Assembly (NCBI RefSeq): GCF_018614135.1
Contig: NZ_JAGGOW010000048.1
Span: 1 to 64,000 of the forward strand
Source of the DNA: Streptomyces sp. ISL-66
GTDB taxonomy: Bacteria; Actinomycetota; Actinomycetes; Streptomycetales; Streptomycetaceae
Reading direction: 5' to 3'
DNA: 64,000 nt
Shown: positions 14,805 to 22,662 of the stretch, one piece after another
Numbering within the stretch: the stretch's first letter is position 1
Layout: each line of letters starts with the position of its first letter
Notes under the pieces: generated by a model
Seen by the model: the letters and a program-made list of their open reading frames with translations, nothing else
Database searches by the model: none
Told to the model about the DNA's origin: nothing
Position numbers and translations under genes: made by a program

Positions 14805-15611
14805 TCAGGAGACGCCGTACCACTGGCTGGCCCAGCCCGTGTTGATGAACGAGGTCAGCTGGCCGGACAGTGTCAGCGACGACGGCAGGCTGGTCTGCGA
14901 GGTGAGCGTGTTCGAGTAGCGGAGGTTCGGCGCGGTCAGCCCAGCGTTCACCGAGACGCCCGCGCCGCTCGCCTTGAAAGTGAGGCTGTTGGGCGCCCAC
15001 GTTCCGTTCAGCAGTATGGCGATGAAGTACGTTCCCGCAGCCGCGGCGAAAGGCGTCACCAACGGCAGGGCCTTCGCAGTGGCCCCGGTCATCAGGGACG
15101 CCGAGATGTCGGTCGTCGTGCCGAGCAGAGTGCCGGCGGCCGAGTACACGCCGAGGTAGCAGTTCGACAGGACCGCGGCCGCGACGAGTCCGGCGAGGCC
15201 GATCCAGACGTTGGACCATGTGATGTCCTCGCGCAGGATGATCCTCACCAGCGTGATTCGGCCCGCCACGCCGCCGTTGCTCTGCGCGGTGACGTGGCCA
15301 GCCATGTTGGGGTTGTACGTCCACGCCAGCAGGCCTTGGTCCTGCGGTCGGTCTGCCCAGCCCTGCTCGGACACCAGCGTCAGGGCGGCCGTGGTGGCCG
15401 CGCCGATCGCAGCCGGGGTGACCGGATCGGCGCCGCCGGATGCGTGCGAGGACGCGTGCGAGGTCGGCGTGCGCGCGTTGGTGGTCGTGGCTCTTGCGCG
15501 GGTCCCGTCTCCTGAGAATCGCCTAAGGGATTCTGTCGGACACCCCTGCCGACGCAGGCCGGTAGGCATATGGCAGGGGAAGTTCCGGATAGATGGCGCC
15601 TCTAAGGGCAC
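14805..15611 (-). CDS. Phage tail-fibre/baseplate-like protein, orphan, uncertain start
   Basis: The segment TSHASSHASGGADPVTPAAI is the collagen-like linker typical of tail fibres and receptor-binding proteins of actinophages. It is followed by a beta-rich domain with SNVWIGLAGLVAAAVLSNCY and AAGTYFIAILLNGTWAP, and the C-terminus is normal. The N-terminus is poor: neither the ATG at 15611 nor the one at 15569 has a ribosome site, and an AGGAG-like sequence is followed by no in-frame start. No other structural phage gene is nearby. It is either a 5'-truncated phage remnant or a captured adhesin-like gene. Confidence 0.6.
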   Translation of the reverse strand: MPLEAPSIRNFPCHMPTGLRRQGCPTESLRRFSGDGTRARATTTNARTPTSHASSHASGGADPVTPAAIGAATTAALTLVSEQGWADRPQDQGLLAWTYNPNMAGHVTAQSNGGVAGRITLVRIILREDITWSNVWIGLAGLVAAAVLSNCYLGVYSAAGTLLGTTTDISASLMTGATAKALPLVTPFAAAAGTYFIAILLNGTWAPNSLTFKASGAGVSVNAGLTAPNLRYSNTLTSQTSLPSSLTLSGQLTSFINTGWASQWYGVS

Positions 15612-15713
15612 TCAGTCGTTGAATCTTCGAATGTCACGGTTCGGACATGAGCGCCCGTGTATCCCAACGCGCCCATACGGTGGCGAGGTTCGCACCAGCC
15701 TTGTGGGGGTTAC

Positions 15714-16355
15714 ATGTCTCAGCAGTTCCCGCCGCCCGATCAGCAGCCGAACCCGGGGTACGGGTACCCGCCGCCTGGCCAGCCGCAGCAACCCGGATAC
15801 GGGTACCCGCCTTCGCCCCAGCCGAAGAAGTCCAACGCCGGAAAGATCGTCGGCTTCTCGTGCCTCGGCGTCGTCGGGTGCGTCGTGCTCCTCGGCATCA
15901 TCGGCGCGCTGCTCGGCGACGAGAGCAACGACAAGACGAAGGAAACGGCCGCACCGCCCGCAGCAGCTTCCTCTCAGCCGGCGAAGTCCCCCGAGGCCAA
16001 GCCATCGTCTGCCGCACCCGAGAAGAAGCCCGCCGTCGAAGTGGTAGCGAAAAAGGCGGAGTTCAAGAAGAGCATCATCGCGCAGGACGGCGCCTACACG
16101 AGCGTGTCCGTCACGATCACGAACAACGGCAGCAAGTCGATCAACGTGAACCCGCTCTACTTCGCGATCACGGACACGAACGGCACCAAGCACCCCGCCG
16201 AACTCGGCGCTGACGAGGATCAGATCGCAACGGTCGAGCTCGCCCCGGGCGAGAACGTCACCGGTTCGATCACGGGCAAGGGAGCCTTCGCTCCGAAGAC
16301 GGTGACTTACACCGACGGACTGATCGGCAAGGCCGTTCGGACCGACGTGTCCTGA
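15714..16355 (+). CDS. Anchored DUF4352-like surface protein
   Basis: The ATG at 15714 has GGGGG 6 nt upstream. A Pro/Gln/Gly/Tyr-rich cytoplasmic tail with two PGYGYPP repeats precedes one membrane helix (IVGFSCLGVVGCVVLLGIIG, about residues 47-66). A Lys/Ala/Pro linker follows, then a DUF4352-type immunoglobulin-like domain (YTSVSVTITNNGSKSINVNP, VELAPGENVTGSITG). The helix contains cysteines but no typical lipobox. The domain is extracellular in this family; its role is unknown. It is the last gene of the accessory block after tRNA-Trp and has lower GC than the core genes around it. Confidence 0.75.
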   Translation: MSQQFPPPDQQPNPGYGYPPPGQPQQPGYGYPPSPQPKKSNAGKIVGFSCLGVVGCVVLLGIIGALLGDESNDKTKETAAPPAAASSQPAKSPEAKPSSAAPEKKPAVEVVAKKAEFKKSIIAQDGAYTSVSVTITNNGSKSINVNPLYFAITDTNGTKHPAELGADEDQIATVELAPGENVTGSITGKGAFAPKTVTYTDGLIGKAVRTDVS

Positions 16356-16750
16356 CCCACATGCAACCGAAGGTCCCGCATCCAGCTGGCGCGGGGGCTC
16401 TCTGCTGGAACAAGGCCAGCGCATAGTGTTCCCCTAAGTGCAGGTCAGAGCCCGATGCCCTCGGATGCTGCATCGGTCCAGGGGTCCGCTTCCTGGATGT
16501 AGCCCCAGAACACGGGGCTATGTCCGTAGCCCCAAGCCAACGCCCAGGCGGGAGCAGGTATCCCGGCTGGGCGTTCGGCGTTTCCCCGGAGCCTGCCGGC
16601 GCCTGCCAGGCGGGCTCCGCTCTGTGCTGATCACCTACCGGGCGAGGGAGTCGGCGGCTAGGGTTTCCGAGGCACGGACGATGCCGCAGGCGCGGGTGGT
16701 GCGCGGGGTGTTGGCGCAGATCCCTGGTGAGAATGGCGAGAGGGACAGCA
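16356..16750. other. Non-coding gap with two terminator hairpins
   Basis: About 395 bp without a supported gene. It holds TAGCCCC/GGGGCTA (16500-16520) and a long hairpin AACGCCCAG/CTGGGCGTT with inner CGGGA/TCCCG (16539-16575). I looked here for a copy of the tRNA-Trp 3' end as an attachment site and saw none. Confidence 0.6.
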
Positions 16751-17221
16751 GTGCGGATCGAGCAGGCGACCGAGCGCGATGTCGACGTCATCTCCGTGGT
16801 CCTCGGAGAGATCGCGGCCTACTACGGCGGGAAGCCGACTCCGGGCGACCCCGAGCAGATCCGGCGTGCCCTGTTCGGCGAACGGCCGGTGGCAACGGTC
16901 CTCCTGGCCCGCGACGGCGACGGCGTACTCGACGCCCGCGACGGCGACGGCGTACTCGGCTTCGCCTCGTACACCTTCCTGTGGCCGGCGTCCGGAGCCG
17001 GTACCTCCCTGTTCCTGAAGGAGCTGTACGTCCGGGAGTCCGCCCGCCGCCGCGGCGTGGCGGGAGCGCTCATGGAGGGACTCAAGGCCGCGGCGGTCGC
17101 GGCCGGCTGCTCACGAGTGGAGTGGACGGCCGACACGGACAACCCGCCGGCCCTCGAGTTCTACAAGGCCCTGGGCGCGGTACCCCGCGACGGAAAGGTC
17201 TTCTACCGGGTCACGCTGTAG
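16751..17221 (+). CDS. GNAT family N-acetyltransferase
   Basis: The GTG at 16751 is favoured by AGAGGGA upstream; an ATG 24 nt earlier is possible. The acetyl-CoA site is LKELYVRESARRRGVAGALM (about residues 90-110), followed by VEWTADTDNPPALEFYKALG, which closes the fold. Length (156) is normal. Residues about 53-70 contain an exact nine-codon duplication (ARDGDGVLD ARDGDGVLG) in the loop before strand 4, coded by a 27-bp tandem repeat at 16907-16960. The acceptor substrate is unknown. It is monocistronic, upstream of the cobalamin riboswitch. Confidence 0.9.
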   Translation: MRIEQATERDVDVISVVLGEIAAYYGGKPTPGDPEQIRRALFGERPVATVLLARDGDGVLDARDGDGVLGFASYTFLWPASGAGTSLFLKELYVRESARRRGVAGALMEGLKAAAVAAGCSRVEWTADTDNPPALEFYKALGAVPRDGKVFYRVTL

Positions 17222-17522
17222 CCGCGCGGGCCCCCGACCGGCCCCCGGGAACCGGCCAGAACCGGCCGGAGCCGGACGGCCCTCCGCCCCGCCGGTCGCT
17301 GTCCCCCCAAGGGGGCCCGGCGGGACGGAACCGCTCACCCGCAGCCCTGCAGCATCCCCGCATGTAGTAGCCGCTGGTTGATGTGCCCATCCTCGGACAC
17401 ACCACTGACAACGGGGACTTCGTCCCGGGGGTTTCGGATCAGATCCTGGCCCGTGCACCAAGCCCGGCGCGATCGTCCCCACGAGAGATCATCCCGTCTG
17501 GCAGACTGGGACGAGCTATCCA
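17222..17522. other. Gap between GNAT gene and riboswitch
   Basis: About 300 bp. A likely terminator of the GNAT gene is CCGCCGG/CCGGCGG with an inner CCCCCC/GGGGG pairing at about 17297-17331. The promoter for the riboswitch transcript must lie in the rest; no clear -10/-35 pair was recognised. No gene is supported. Confidence 0.5.
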
Positions 17523-17623
17523 GGCGGTGCAGGACAGGAAACCGGTGTGAATCCGGTGCGGTCCCGCCACTGTGACCGGACCTCCCCCTGCGGGAGTCGG
17601 GAGTCAGACACTGACGCACCGCC
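17523..17623 (+). promoter_or_regulatory. Cobalamin (adenosylcobalamin) riboswitch
   Basis: The P1 stem is GGCGGTGC (17523-17530) with GCACCGCC (17616-17623), a perfect 8-bp pairing. Inside are the conserved B12-box segment ending GCGGTCCCGCCACTGTGA (about 17557-17574), the GGAAACCGGTGTGAATCC element and a 3' GAGTCAGACACTGAC segment. It precedes an ABC importer by about 50 nt. Downstream, GCCTCT (17621-17626) can pair with AGAGGC (17658-17663), covering part of the GGGAGAGG ribosome site, which suggests translational control. Confidence 0.93.
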
Positions 17624-17669
17624 TCTTCGGTTCGACCAGGGGACGCGGATCCCCGGGAGAGGCTTCGCC

Positions 17670-18662
17670 ATGTCGTCGTACCCCCGCGCTCTTCTGCGCG
17701 CGCTCGTACCCGTCTCGCTCCTGATACCCATGACCGCCTGCGGGGGATCGCCCGGGGCGAGGGGCGCGGCCGCCGGAGCGCCCGCCGCGCCCGGGTATCC
17801 GTACACCGTCACCAACTGCGGTGTCAGCAGCACCTATCAGGCGCCGCCGCAGCGCGCGGTCGCGATGAACCAGCACGCCACCGAACTCCTCCTCGCCCTC
17901 GGGCTGCGGGACAAGATGGTCGGCACCGCCTACCTCGACGACGCCGTACTGCCCGCCTACCGGCCCGCCTACGACCAGATCAAGGTGTTGGCGAAGGAGT
18001 ACCCCTCCAAGGAGGTCCTCCTCGGCGCCGACCCCGACTTCGTGTACGGGGGCTACTCCAGCGCCTTCGACAAGGCGCAGGGCCGTGACCGCGAGGGGCT
18101 CGCGAAGTCCGGCATCAACTCCCGGCTCAGCGTGGAGTACTGCACCGAGGGGCCCGTCGGCCTGAACCAGCTCAAGACCGAGATCACCGAGGTGGCCCGG
18201 ACCTTCGGCGTGCCCGAGCGCGGCGAAAAGCTCATCGCGGACGAGCAGCGCCGCATCGACGCCGTCACCGCGCGGGTGAAGGAGAAGACCAGGCCGACGG
18301 TCTTCGCCTACGACTCCGGTGACGCCTCCGCCTTCACCTCGGGAGGCAACGGGATCGGCAACGAGATCGTCTCCCTGGCGGGCGGGACGAACGTGTTCGC
18401 CGACCTCAAGGACACCTTCGGTGACGTGTCGTGGGAAAAGGTCATCGAGCGGAAGCCCGAAGTCGTCCTCATCTACGACTACGGCGGCACCACCGTCGAA
18501 GCCAAGAAGCAGCGCCTGTTGAACGACCCGGCGCTCGCGCAGGTTCCCGCCGTCAAGAACCGGCGGTTCGTCGTGCTCCCGCTGTCCTGCGCCGTACTCG
18601 GCGTGCGCGTGGCCGACGCGGTCGAATCCCTGGGTGCCCAGCTGCACCCCGACGCCGCGTGA
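17670..18662 (+). CDS. btuF: Cobalamin/corrinoid-type ABC transporter substrate-binding lipoprotein
   Basis: A 330-residue lipoprotein: basic start, hydrophobic h-region and a lipobox-like LIPMTAC, then a flexible Ala/Gly linker. The rest is the class III binding-protein fold (PF01497 type): RAVAMNQHATELLLALGLRD, EVLLGADPDFVYGGYSS, FGDVSWEKVIERKPEVVLIY. The start at 17670 has GGGAGAGG 7 nt upstream. The cobalamin riboswitch just before it points to corrinoid binding. Related Streptomyces systems are often labelled F420-0 transporters in databases; the riboswitch argues against that for this operon. It overlaps the permease gene by 4 bp. Confidence 0.85.
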   Translation: MSSYPRALLRALVPVSLLIPMTACGGSPGARGAAAGAPAAPGYPYTVTNCGVSSTYQAPPQRAVAMNQHATELLLALGLRDKMVGTAYLDDAVLPAYRPAYDQIKVLAKEYPSKEVLLGADPDFVYGGYSSAFDKAQGRDREGLAKSGINSRLSVEYCTEGPVGLNQLKTEITEVARTFGVPERGEKLIADEQRRIDAVTARVKEKTRPTVFAYDSGDASAFTSGGNGIGNEIVSLAGGTNVFADLKDTFGDVSWEKVIERKPEVVLIYDYGGTTVEAKKQRLLNDPALAQVPAVKNRRFVVLPLSCAVLGVRVADAVESLGAQLHPDAA

Positions 18663-19726
18663 GGCGACGGCTCGCCCGCGCGCTCACCCGTACCCCTGCC
18701 GTCCTGGCCGTACTCGCCGCCGCGCTGGTGGCTTCGACCGTGGCGGGGCTGGCCCTCGGGCCGGTCCGGATCCCGCCGGGCCAGGTGCTCGACATCGTGC
18801 TCGCCGGCCCGGCCCCGGGCCCCGGCCCCCGACCGGGCGGTGGGGCGTTCGGGACCATCGTCTGGGACGTCCGGATGCCGCGCGTGCTGCTGGGGGCCGT
18901 CGTCGGCGCCGGCCTCGCCGTCTCCGGCACCGTGCTGCAGGCCCTCGTCCGCAACCCGCTCGCCGACCCGTTCCTGCTCGGAGCTTCCTCCGGGGCCTCG
19001 GCCGGGGCCGTACTGGTGATCGTCTTCGGGGCCGGGGTCCTCGCCTTCGCGGGCGGGGCCGCCGTACCGCTCGCCGCCTTCGCCGGGTCGATGGGCGCGC
19101 TCGTCGCCGTCTACGCGATGGCCCGGCGCGGCGGTTCCATGACCACCGGCCGGCTGATCCTCGCCGGAGTCGCCGTCCAGTACGTCCTCTCCGCGCTGAC
19201 CAGCCTGGTCCTGGTGCTGGCCGCGCACCCCGACCAGATGCGCAGCGTGCTGTTCTGGACGCTGGGCGGCCTCGGCGGAGCCCGCTGGGGGGAACTGGCC
19301 CTGCCCGCCGCCGCGCTGCTCGTCGGGACCGGCCTGCTCATCGCGCTGGCCCGGCCGCTCGACCTGCTGCTCGCGGGGGAGGAGGGCGCGCACGCGCTCG
19401 GCCTGGACACCGGCCGGTTCCGGGCCGCCGTCTTCGTCCTCACCTCGCTCGTCATCGGAGTGCTGGTCGCCTACAGCGGGGCGATCGGCTTCGTGGGGCT
19501 GATGGTTCCGCACGCCGCCAGGATGGTCGTCGGCGCCGGGCACCGGGCGCTGCTGCCCGTAGCCGCACTCGGTGGCGCGGTGTTCCTGACCCTGGCCGAC
19601 CTGGCCGCGCGCACCGCGGCCGCACCGGAGGAGATCCCCGTCGGCGTGGTCACCGCGCTCGTCGGCGGGCCGTTCTTCCTGTGGATGCTGCGCAGGTCCA
19701 CCCGTACCGAGGGGATCGCGGGATGA
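18659..19726 (+). CDS. btuC: FecCD/BtuC-type ABC transporter permease
   Basis: GTG start overlapping the lipoprotein stop (GTGA). About 355 residues with the eight to ten membrane helices of the FecCD family. Family landmarks are PRVLLGAVVGAGLAVSGTVL, QALVRNPLADPFLLGASSGA and, at the end, GAIGFVGLMVPHAARMVVG, the region that meets the ATPase. It would form a homodimeric channel for a corrinoid or similar large ligand, driven by the product of the next gene. A Pro/Gly-rich insert (GPAPGPGPRPGGG) lies between helix 1 and the first family motif. Confidence 0.92.
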   Translation: MRRRLARALTRTPAVLAVLAAALVASTVAGLALGPVRIPPGQVLDIVLAGPAPGPGPRPGGGAFGTIVWDVRMPRVLLGAVVGAGLAVSGTVLQALVRNPLADPFLLGASSGASAGAVLVIVFGAGVLAFAGGAAVPLAAFAGSMGALVAVYAMARRGGSMTTGRLILAGVAVQYVLSALTSLVLVLAAHPDQMRSVLFWTLGGLGGARWGELALPAAALLVGTGLLIALARPLDLLLAGEEGAHALGLDTGRFRAAVFVLTSLVIGVLVAYSGAIGFVGLMVPHAARMVVGAGHRALLPVAALGGAVFLTLADLAARTAAAPEEIPVGVVTALVGGPFFLWMLRRSTRTEGIAG

Positions 19727-20523
19727 CGGCGCGTCCCGTGGAACTCGCCGTCGAGGCCGTGCGTTACGAGATCGACGGGCAGCCGCTGCTGCACGGCATC
19801 GACCTCACCGCCCGCCCCGGCGAGACGGTCGGCGTGGTCGGCCCCAACGGCAGCGGCAAGACGACGCTGTTGCGCTGCGTCTACGGCGCCCTGCGCCCGA
19901 ACCGCGGGCGCGTGGTGCTGGACGGCGTCGACGCGGCCTCGCTGGGCGTGAAGGACCGCGCCCGACGGGTGGCGGTCGTGCCCCAGGACGCGGCAGGCAC
20001 CTTCGGGCTGACCGTGCGCGAGGTGGTGGCCATGGGACGCAGCCCGCACAAGCGGTTCTGGGAACAGGACGGTCCCGACGACGTACGGCGCGTCGCCGAG
20101 GCCCTGGACACCGTCGGCGCGGGCGCCCTCGCGGGGCGCCGGTTCGACGAGCTCTCGGGCGGCGAGCGCCAGCGCGCCCTGGTGGCCCGCGCCCTCGTCC
20201 AGGACCCGGGCCTCCTCGCCCTGGACGAACCGACGAACCACCTGGACATCCGCTACCAGCTGGAGATCCTGGGACTGGTCCGCGGCTTGCCGGCCACCGC
20301 CCTCCTGGTCCTGCACGACCTCAACTTGGCGGCGCTGTACTGCGACCGGCTGTACGTGCTGGCCGGCGGCCGCGTGGCGGCCTCGGGCACCCCGGCGGAG
20401 GTACTGACCGAGGCCCTGCTGACCGAGGTGTACGGGGTCCGCGCCCGCATCGCCACCCACCCGACGACGGGCGCGCCGAGCATCGTCTACCTTCCGGAGG
20501 ATGGGGAACGAGCGGGGTACTGA
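19723..20523 (+). CDS. btuD: ABC transporter ATP-binding protein (BtuD/FepC type)
   Basis: ATG start overlapping the permease stop (ATGA). A 266-residue ATPase with Walker A (GPNGSGKTT, about residues 39-47), the Q-loop VVPQDAAGTFGLTV, the signature LSGGERQRA, Walker B LLALDEPTNHLDI and the H-loop LLVLHDLNLAALYCD. These are typical for metal-chelate and vitamin B12 importers. With the lipoprotein and permease it completes a riboswitch-controlled three-gene uptake operon. Confidence 0.94.
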   Translation: MTARPVELAVEAVRYEIDGQPLLHGIDLTARPGETVGVVGPNGSGKTTLLRCVYGALRPNRGRVVLDGVDAASLGVKDRARRVAVVPQDAAGTFGLTVREVVAMGRSPHKRFWEQDGPDDVRRVAEALDTVGAGALAGRRFDELSGGERQRALVARALVQDPGLLALDEPTNHLDIRYQLEILGLVRGLPATALLVLHDLNLAALYCDRLYVLAGGRVAASGTPAEVLTEALLTEVYGVRARIATHPTTGAPSIVYLPEDGERAGY

Positions 20524-20524
20524 T

Positions 20525-22036
20525 GTGGCGGGCTGGGACGGCCTCGAGTTCGGCGAGGCGGTGGGGGAGCGCCTGCGCCACGTCCGCCGGGAGGGCCTGA
20601 GCATGAACCGCGCCGCGCCGGACGGGATCCTGGTGGGACTGATCGACGTCAGTGACCAGTTGCCGTACCGGCCGGACCTGCCACAGGCGGTGCTGGAGGC
20701 GGTGATCGACCACCCGGACCGGAAGGTACGCGGTCATTTCGCCGAGCACCGGGGCGCTACTCTCCGCTTCTCCAGGACCGGTACCCGCCCCTGTGCCCGG
20801 CTGACGGCCGACCAATGGTCCCGGCTCGTGCTCGCGGAGCCGGACTCCCGGCGGAGGTACTGGCTGGCGGTAACGGCGCTCGAGGATACGGCGCGGCTCA
20901 CGGAGGAGGCGTACGAGGCGCTGGCGAGCGCCGGCGCCGACGCGGCCAGGGAGGAGGCCGCGAGCCTGCCCGGCCTGCCGGAGCGGTTGCTCCGTGCGCT
21001 GGCCCGCGATCCGGCGCCGACCGTACGCGCGGCGGTCTGCGGGGCGGCCTGGGCGGAGCTCGACGACGAGGTCCGGGCCCGCCTGGCCGCGGACCGCGCC
21101 GAGGCGGTGCGGACGGCGGTCGCACTGGCCCGGCACGAGGAAGTCCCGGTCACGGCCGAGCTCTTCGACGCACTGGCGGACCGGTACGGCCTGGTGGAGA
21201 CCCGGCGGCTGGAACGGGACCTCGCCGCCCGGCTCTGCGCCGAGGGGGCGCCCTCGGTGCGCCGGAGCCTCGCGGAGAACCCGTACCTCGACCCCTTCCT
21301 GGTCTCCGTACTCGCCGTCGATCCGGACGCCGGCGTACGCCTCGCCGTGTCGGTGCGGCCCGGGCTGACGGAGGAGCAGCGGGCGGACCTCCTCGAAGGC
21401 CTGGAACTGGACGGCGTGCGACGCCCGGTGCCGTGGGTGGAGGCCCTGCACGAGGACCCCGAGGCGATGCGGCGGCTCTCCACCTCCGTCCATCCCGTGC
21501 TGCGCGGCAGCGTGGCGACGGCCCGGCGGCTGCCGACCGACGTCGTGGAGCGCCTCGCCCGGGACGAGGACCGGGTCGTGCGGCTGTTCCTCGCCGAGCG
21601 GTGCGACGACGCCCCGGCGGACATGCTCCTGGAGGTCTGGAACTGGTGGACCGGAAGCCTCTCCACGCCCAACCGGCCCTACGGCCACCCGAACTTCCCC
21701 CGCCGCGACCTGCTCCGGCACGCCGAGGACCCCCACCGCAGGCTGCGGCAGCTCGCGCTGGACGACCCCGACTCGACGGCGGCGCTGGTGGAACGCTTCA
21801 GCCGGGACGAGGACGAGGAGGTCCGGGCCAGGGCGGCTACCGATCCCCGGCTGTCCGCGCGGTCGGCGGCGCGGCTGCTCGACGACCCGGACCCGCACGT
21901 CCGCGGGCTCGCCGCTCAGCATCCACGGCTGCCGGTACCGGACCTGGTCCGGCTGCTCGGCGACGAGGAGACGGCGCGGGCGGCGGCGCGGAACCCGGCG
22001 CTGCCGGAGTGGGCCATGTGGCGCATGCTCGACTGA
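20525..22036 (+). CDS. Leucine-rich-repeat-variant (LRV)/HEAT-like repeat protein
   Basis: About 500 residues made of 20-25-residue helical repeats with the LRV rhythm (DPDPHVRGLAAQHPRLPVPD, DDPDSTAALVERFSRDEDEE, EEVRARAATDPRLSARSAAR). No catalytic motif, signal peptide or membrane helix is visible. Such proteins are solenoid scaffolds of unknown role, common in Streptomyces. The GTG at 20525 follows the ATPase stop by 1 nt and the reading frame there has normal codon use; an ATG at 20603 has the better ribosome site (GGGAGGG). It is probably transcribed with the importer but need not act with it. Confidence 0.78.
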   Translation: MAGWDGLEFGEAVGERLRHVRREGLSMNRAAPDGILVGLIDVSDQLPYRPDLPQAVLEAVIDHPDRKVRGHFAEHRGATLRFSRTGTRPCARLTADQWSRLVLAEPDSRRRYWLAVTALEDTARLTEEAYEALASAGADAAREEAASLPGLPERLLRALARDPAPTVRAAVCGAAWAELDDEVRARLAADRAEAVRTAVALARHEEVPVTAELFDALADRYGLVETRRLERDLAARLCAEGAPSVRRSLAENPYLDPFLVSVLAVDPDAGVRLAVSVRPGLTEEQRADLLEGLELDGVRRPVPWVEALHEDPEAMRRLSTSVHPVLRGSVATARRLPTDVVERLARDEDRVVRLFLAERCDDAPADMLLEVWNWWTGSLSTPNRPYGHPNFPRRDLLRHAEDPHRRLRQLALDDPDSTAALVERFSRDEDEEVRARAATDPRLSARSAARLLDDPDPHVRGLAAQHPRLPVPDLVRLLGDEETARAAARNPALPEWAMWRMLD

Positions 22037-22137
22037 GCCGCTGCCCGATCCGGTGCCACACCTCCCGCAACCGCCGGGCGGGCGCGCTCGGCGGCTCTGC
22101 GCCGCGCCGCGGGCGCCTGCGACCGCTTGCCCCGGCC

Positions 22138-22527
22138 CTACTCCTTGAAGCCGCCGTACGGGCGGGTGATCAGTTCCATCCCGTGGCCCGACGGGTCCTG
22201 GAAGTACACGCCGCGCCCGCCGTCGTTGTGGTTGATCTCGCCGGGGTGGAGCCCGTGCGGGTCGGCGTAGTAGGTGAGTTTCGCCCGCTTGATCTTCTCG
22301 AAGGCCTCGTCGAACTCGGCCTCGGATACCAGGAACGCGTAGTGCTGCGGCGTGATGGACTCGGCCGGGGCGGTCGCGAAGTCCAAGGTGACGCCGTTGG
22401 CGGTGTCGACGGGGATGAAGGGGCCCCACGGGGTCCCGACCTCCAGGTCGAGGAAGTACGCCAGGAACTCGGCGGACTCCCGGTTGTCACGGGAGTGGAT
22501 GATCGTGTGGTTCAGCTGAATCGCCAT
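22138..22527 (-). CDS. VOC superfamily protein (glyoxalase/dioxygenase fold)
   Basis: A 129-residue protein with two beta-alpha-beta-beta-beta modules. Metal-ligand positions are readable: IQLNHTIIHSRDN (His), QHYAFLVSEAEFDEA (His) and RGVYFQDPSGHGMELITRPY (Glu). The start is the ATG at 22527, with GGAGG 10 nt upstream. The fold serves ring-opening dioxygenases, glyoxalases and antibiotic-binding proteins; the substrate is unknown. It is monocistronic and convergent with the LRV gene. Confidence 0.88.
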   Translation of the reverse strand: MAIQLNHTIIHSRDNRESAEFLAYFLDLEVGTPWGPFIPVDTANGVTLDFATAPAESITPQHYAFLVSEAEFDEAFEKIKRAKLTYYADPHGLHPGEINHNDGGRGVYFQDPSGHGMELITRPYGGFKE

Positions 22528-22662
22528 GGGTGAATGCCTCCGAAAGGCATGTCCCGGCACCTCCATGTCTCACCCGGCCGGTGACCGACACGCGATGCCG
22601 CGGCATGATCCTAAACAGCCCTTACGGGTGGAGTCCAGCCCATTCGAGCGGACCGGTCGGTC

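Noticed and set aside
15530..15580. Sequence resembling the tRNA 3' end (ACCCCTGCC) as a possible attachment site
   Set aside because: Only 9 bp match and the flanks differ; expected by chance in this GC-rich DNA.
18634..20523. Extended start of the ABC ATPase reading through the permease gene
   Set aside because: The N-terminal 360 residues are Arg/Pro-rich out-of-frame permease sequence; the true start is the ATG at 19723.
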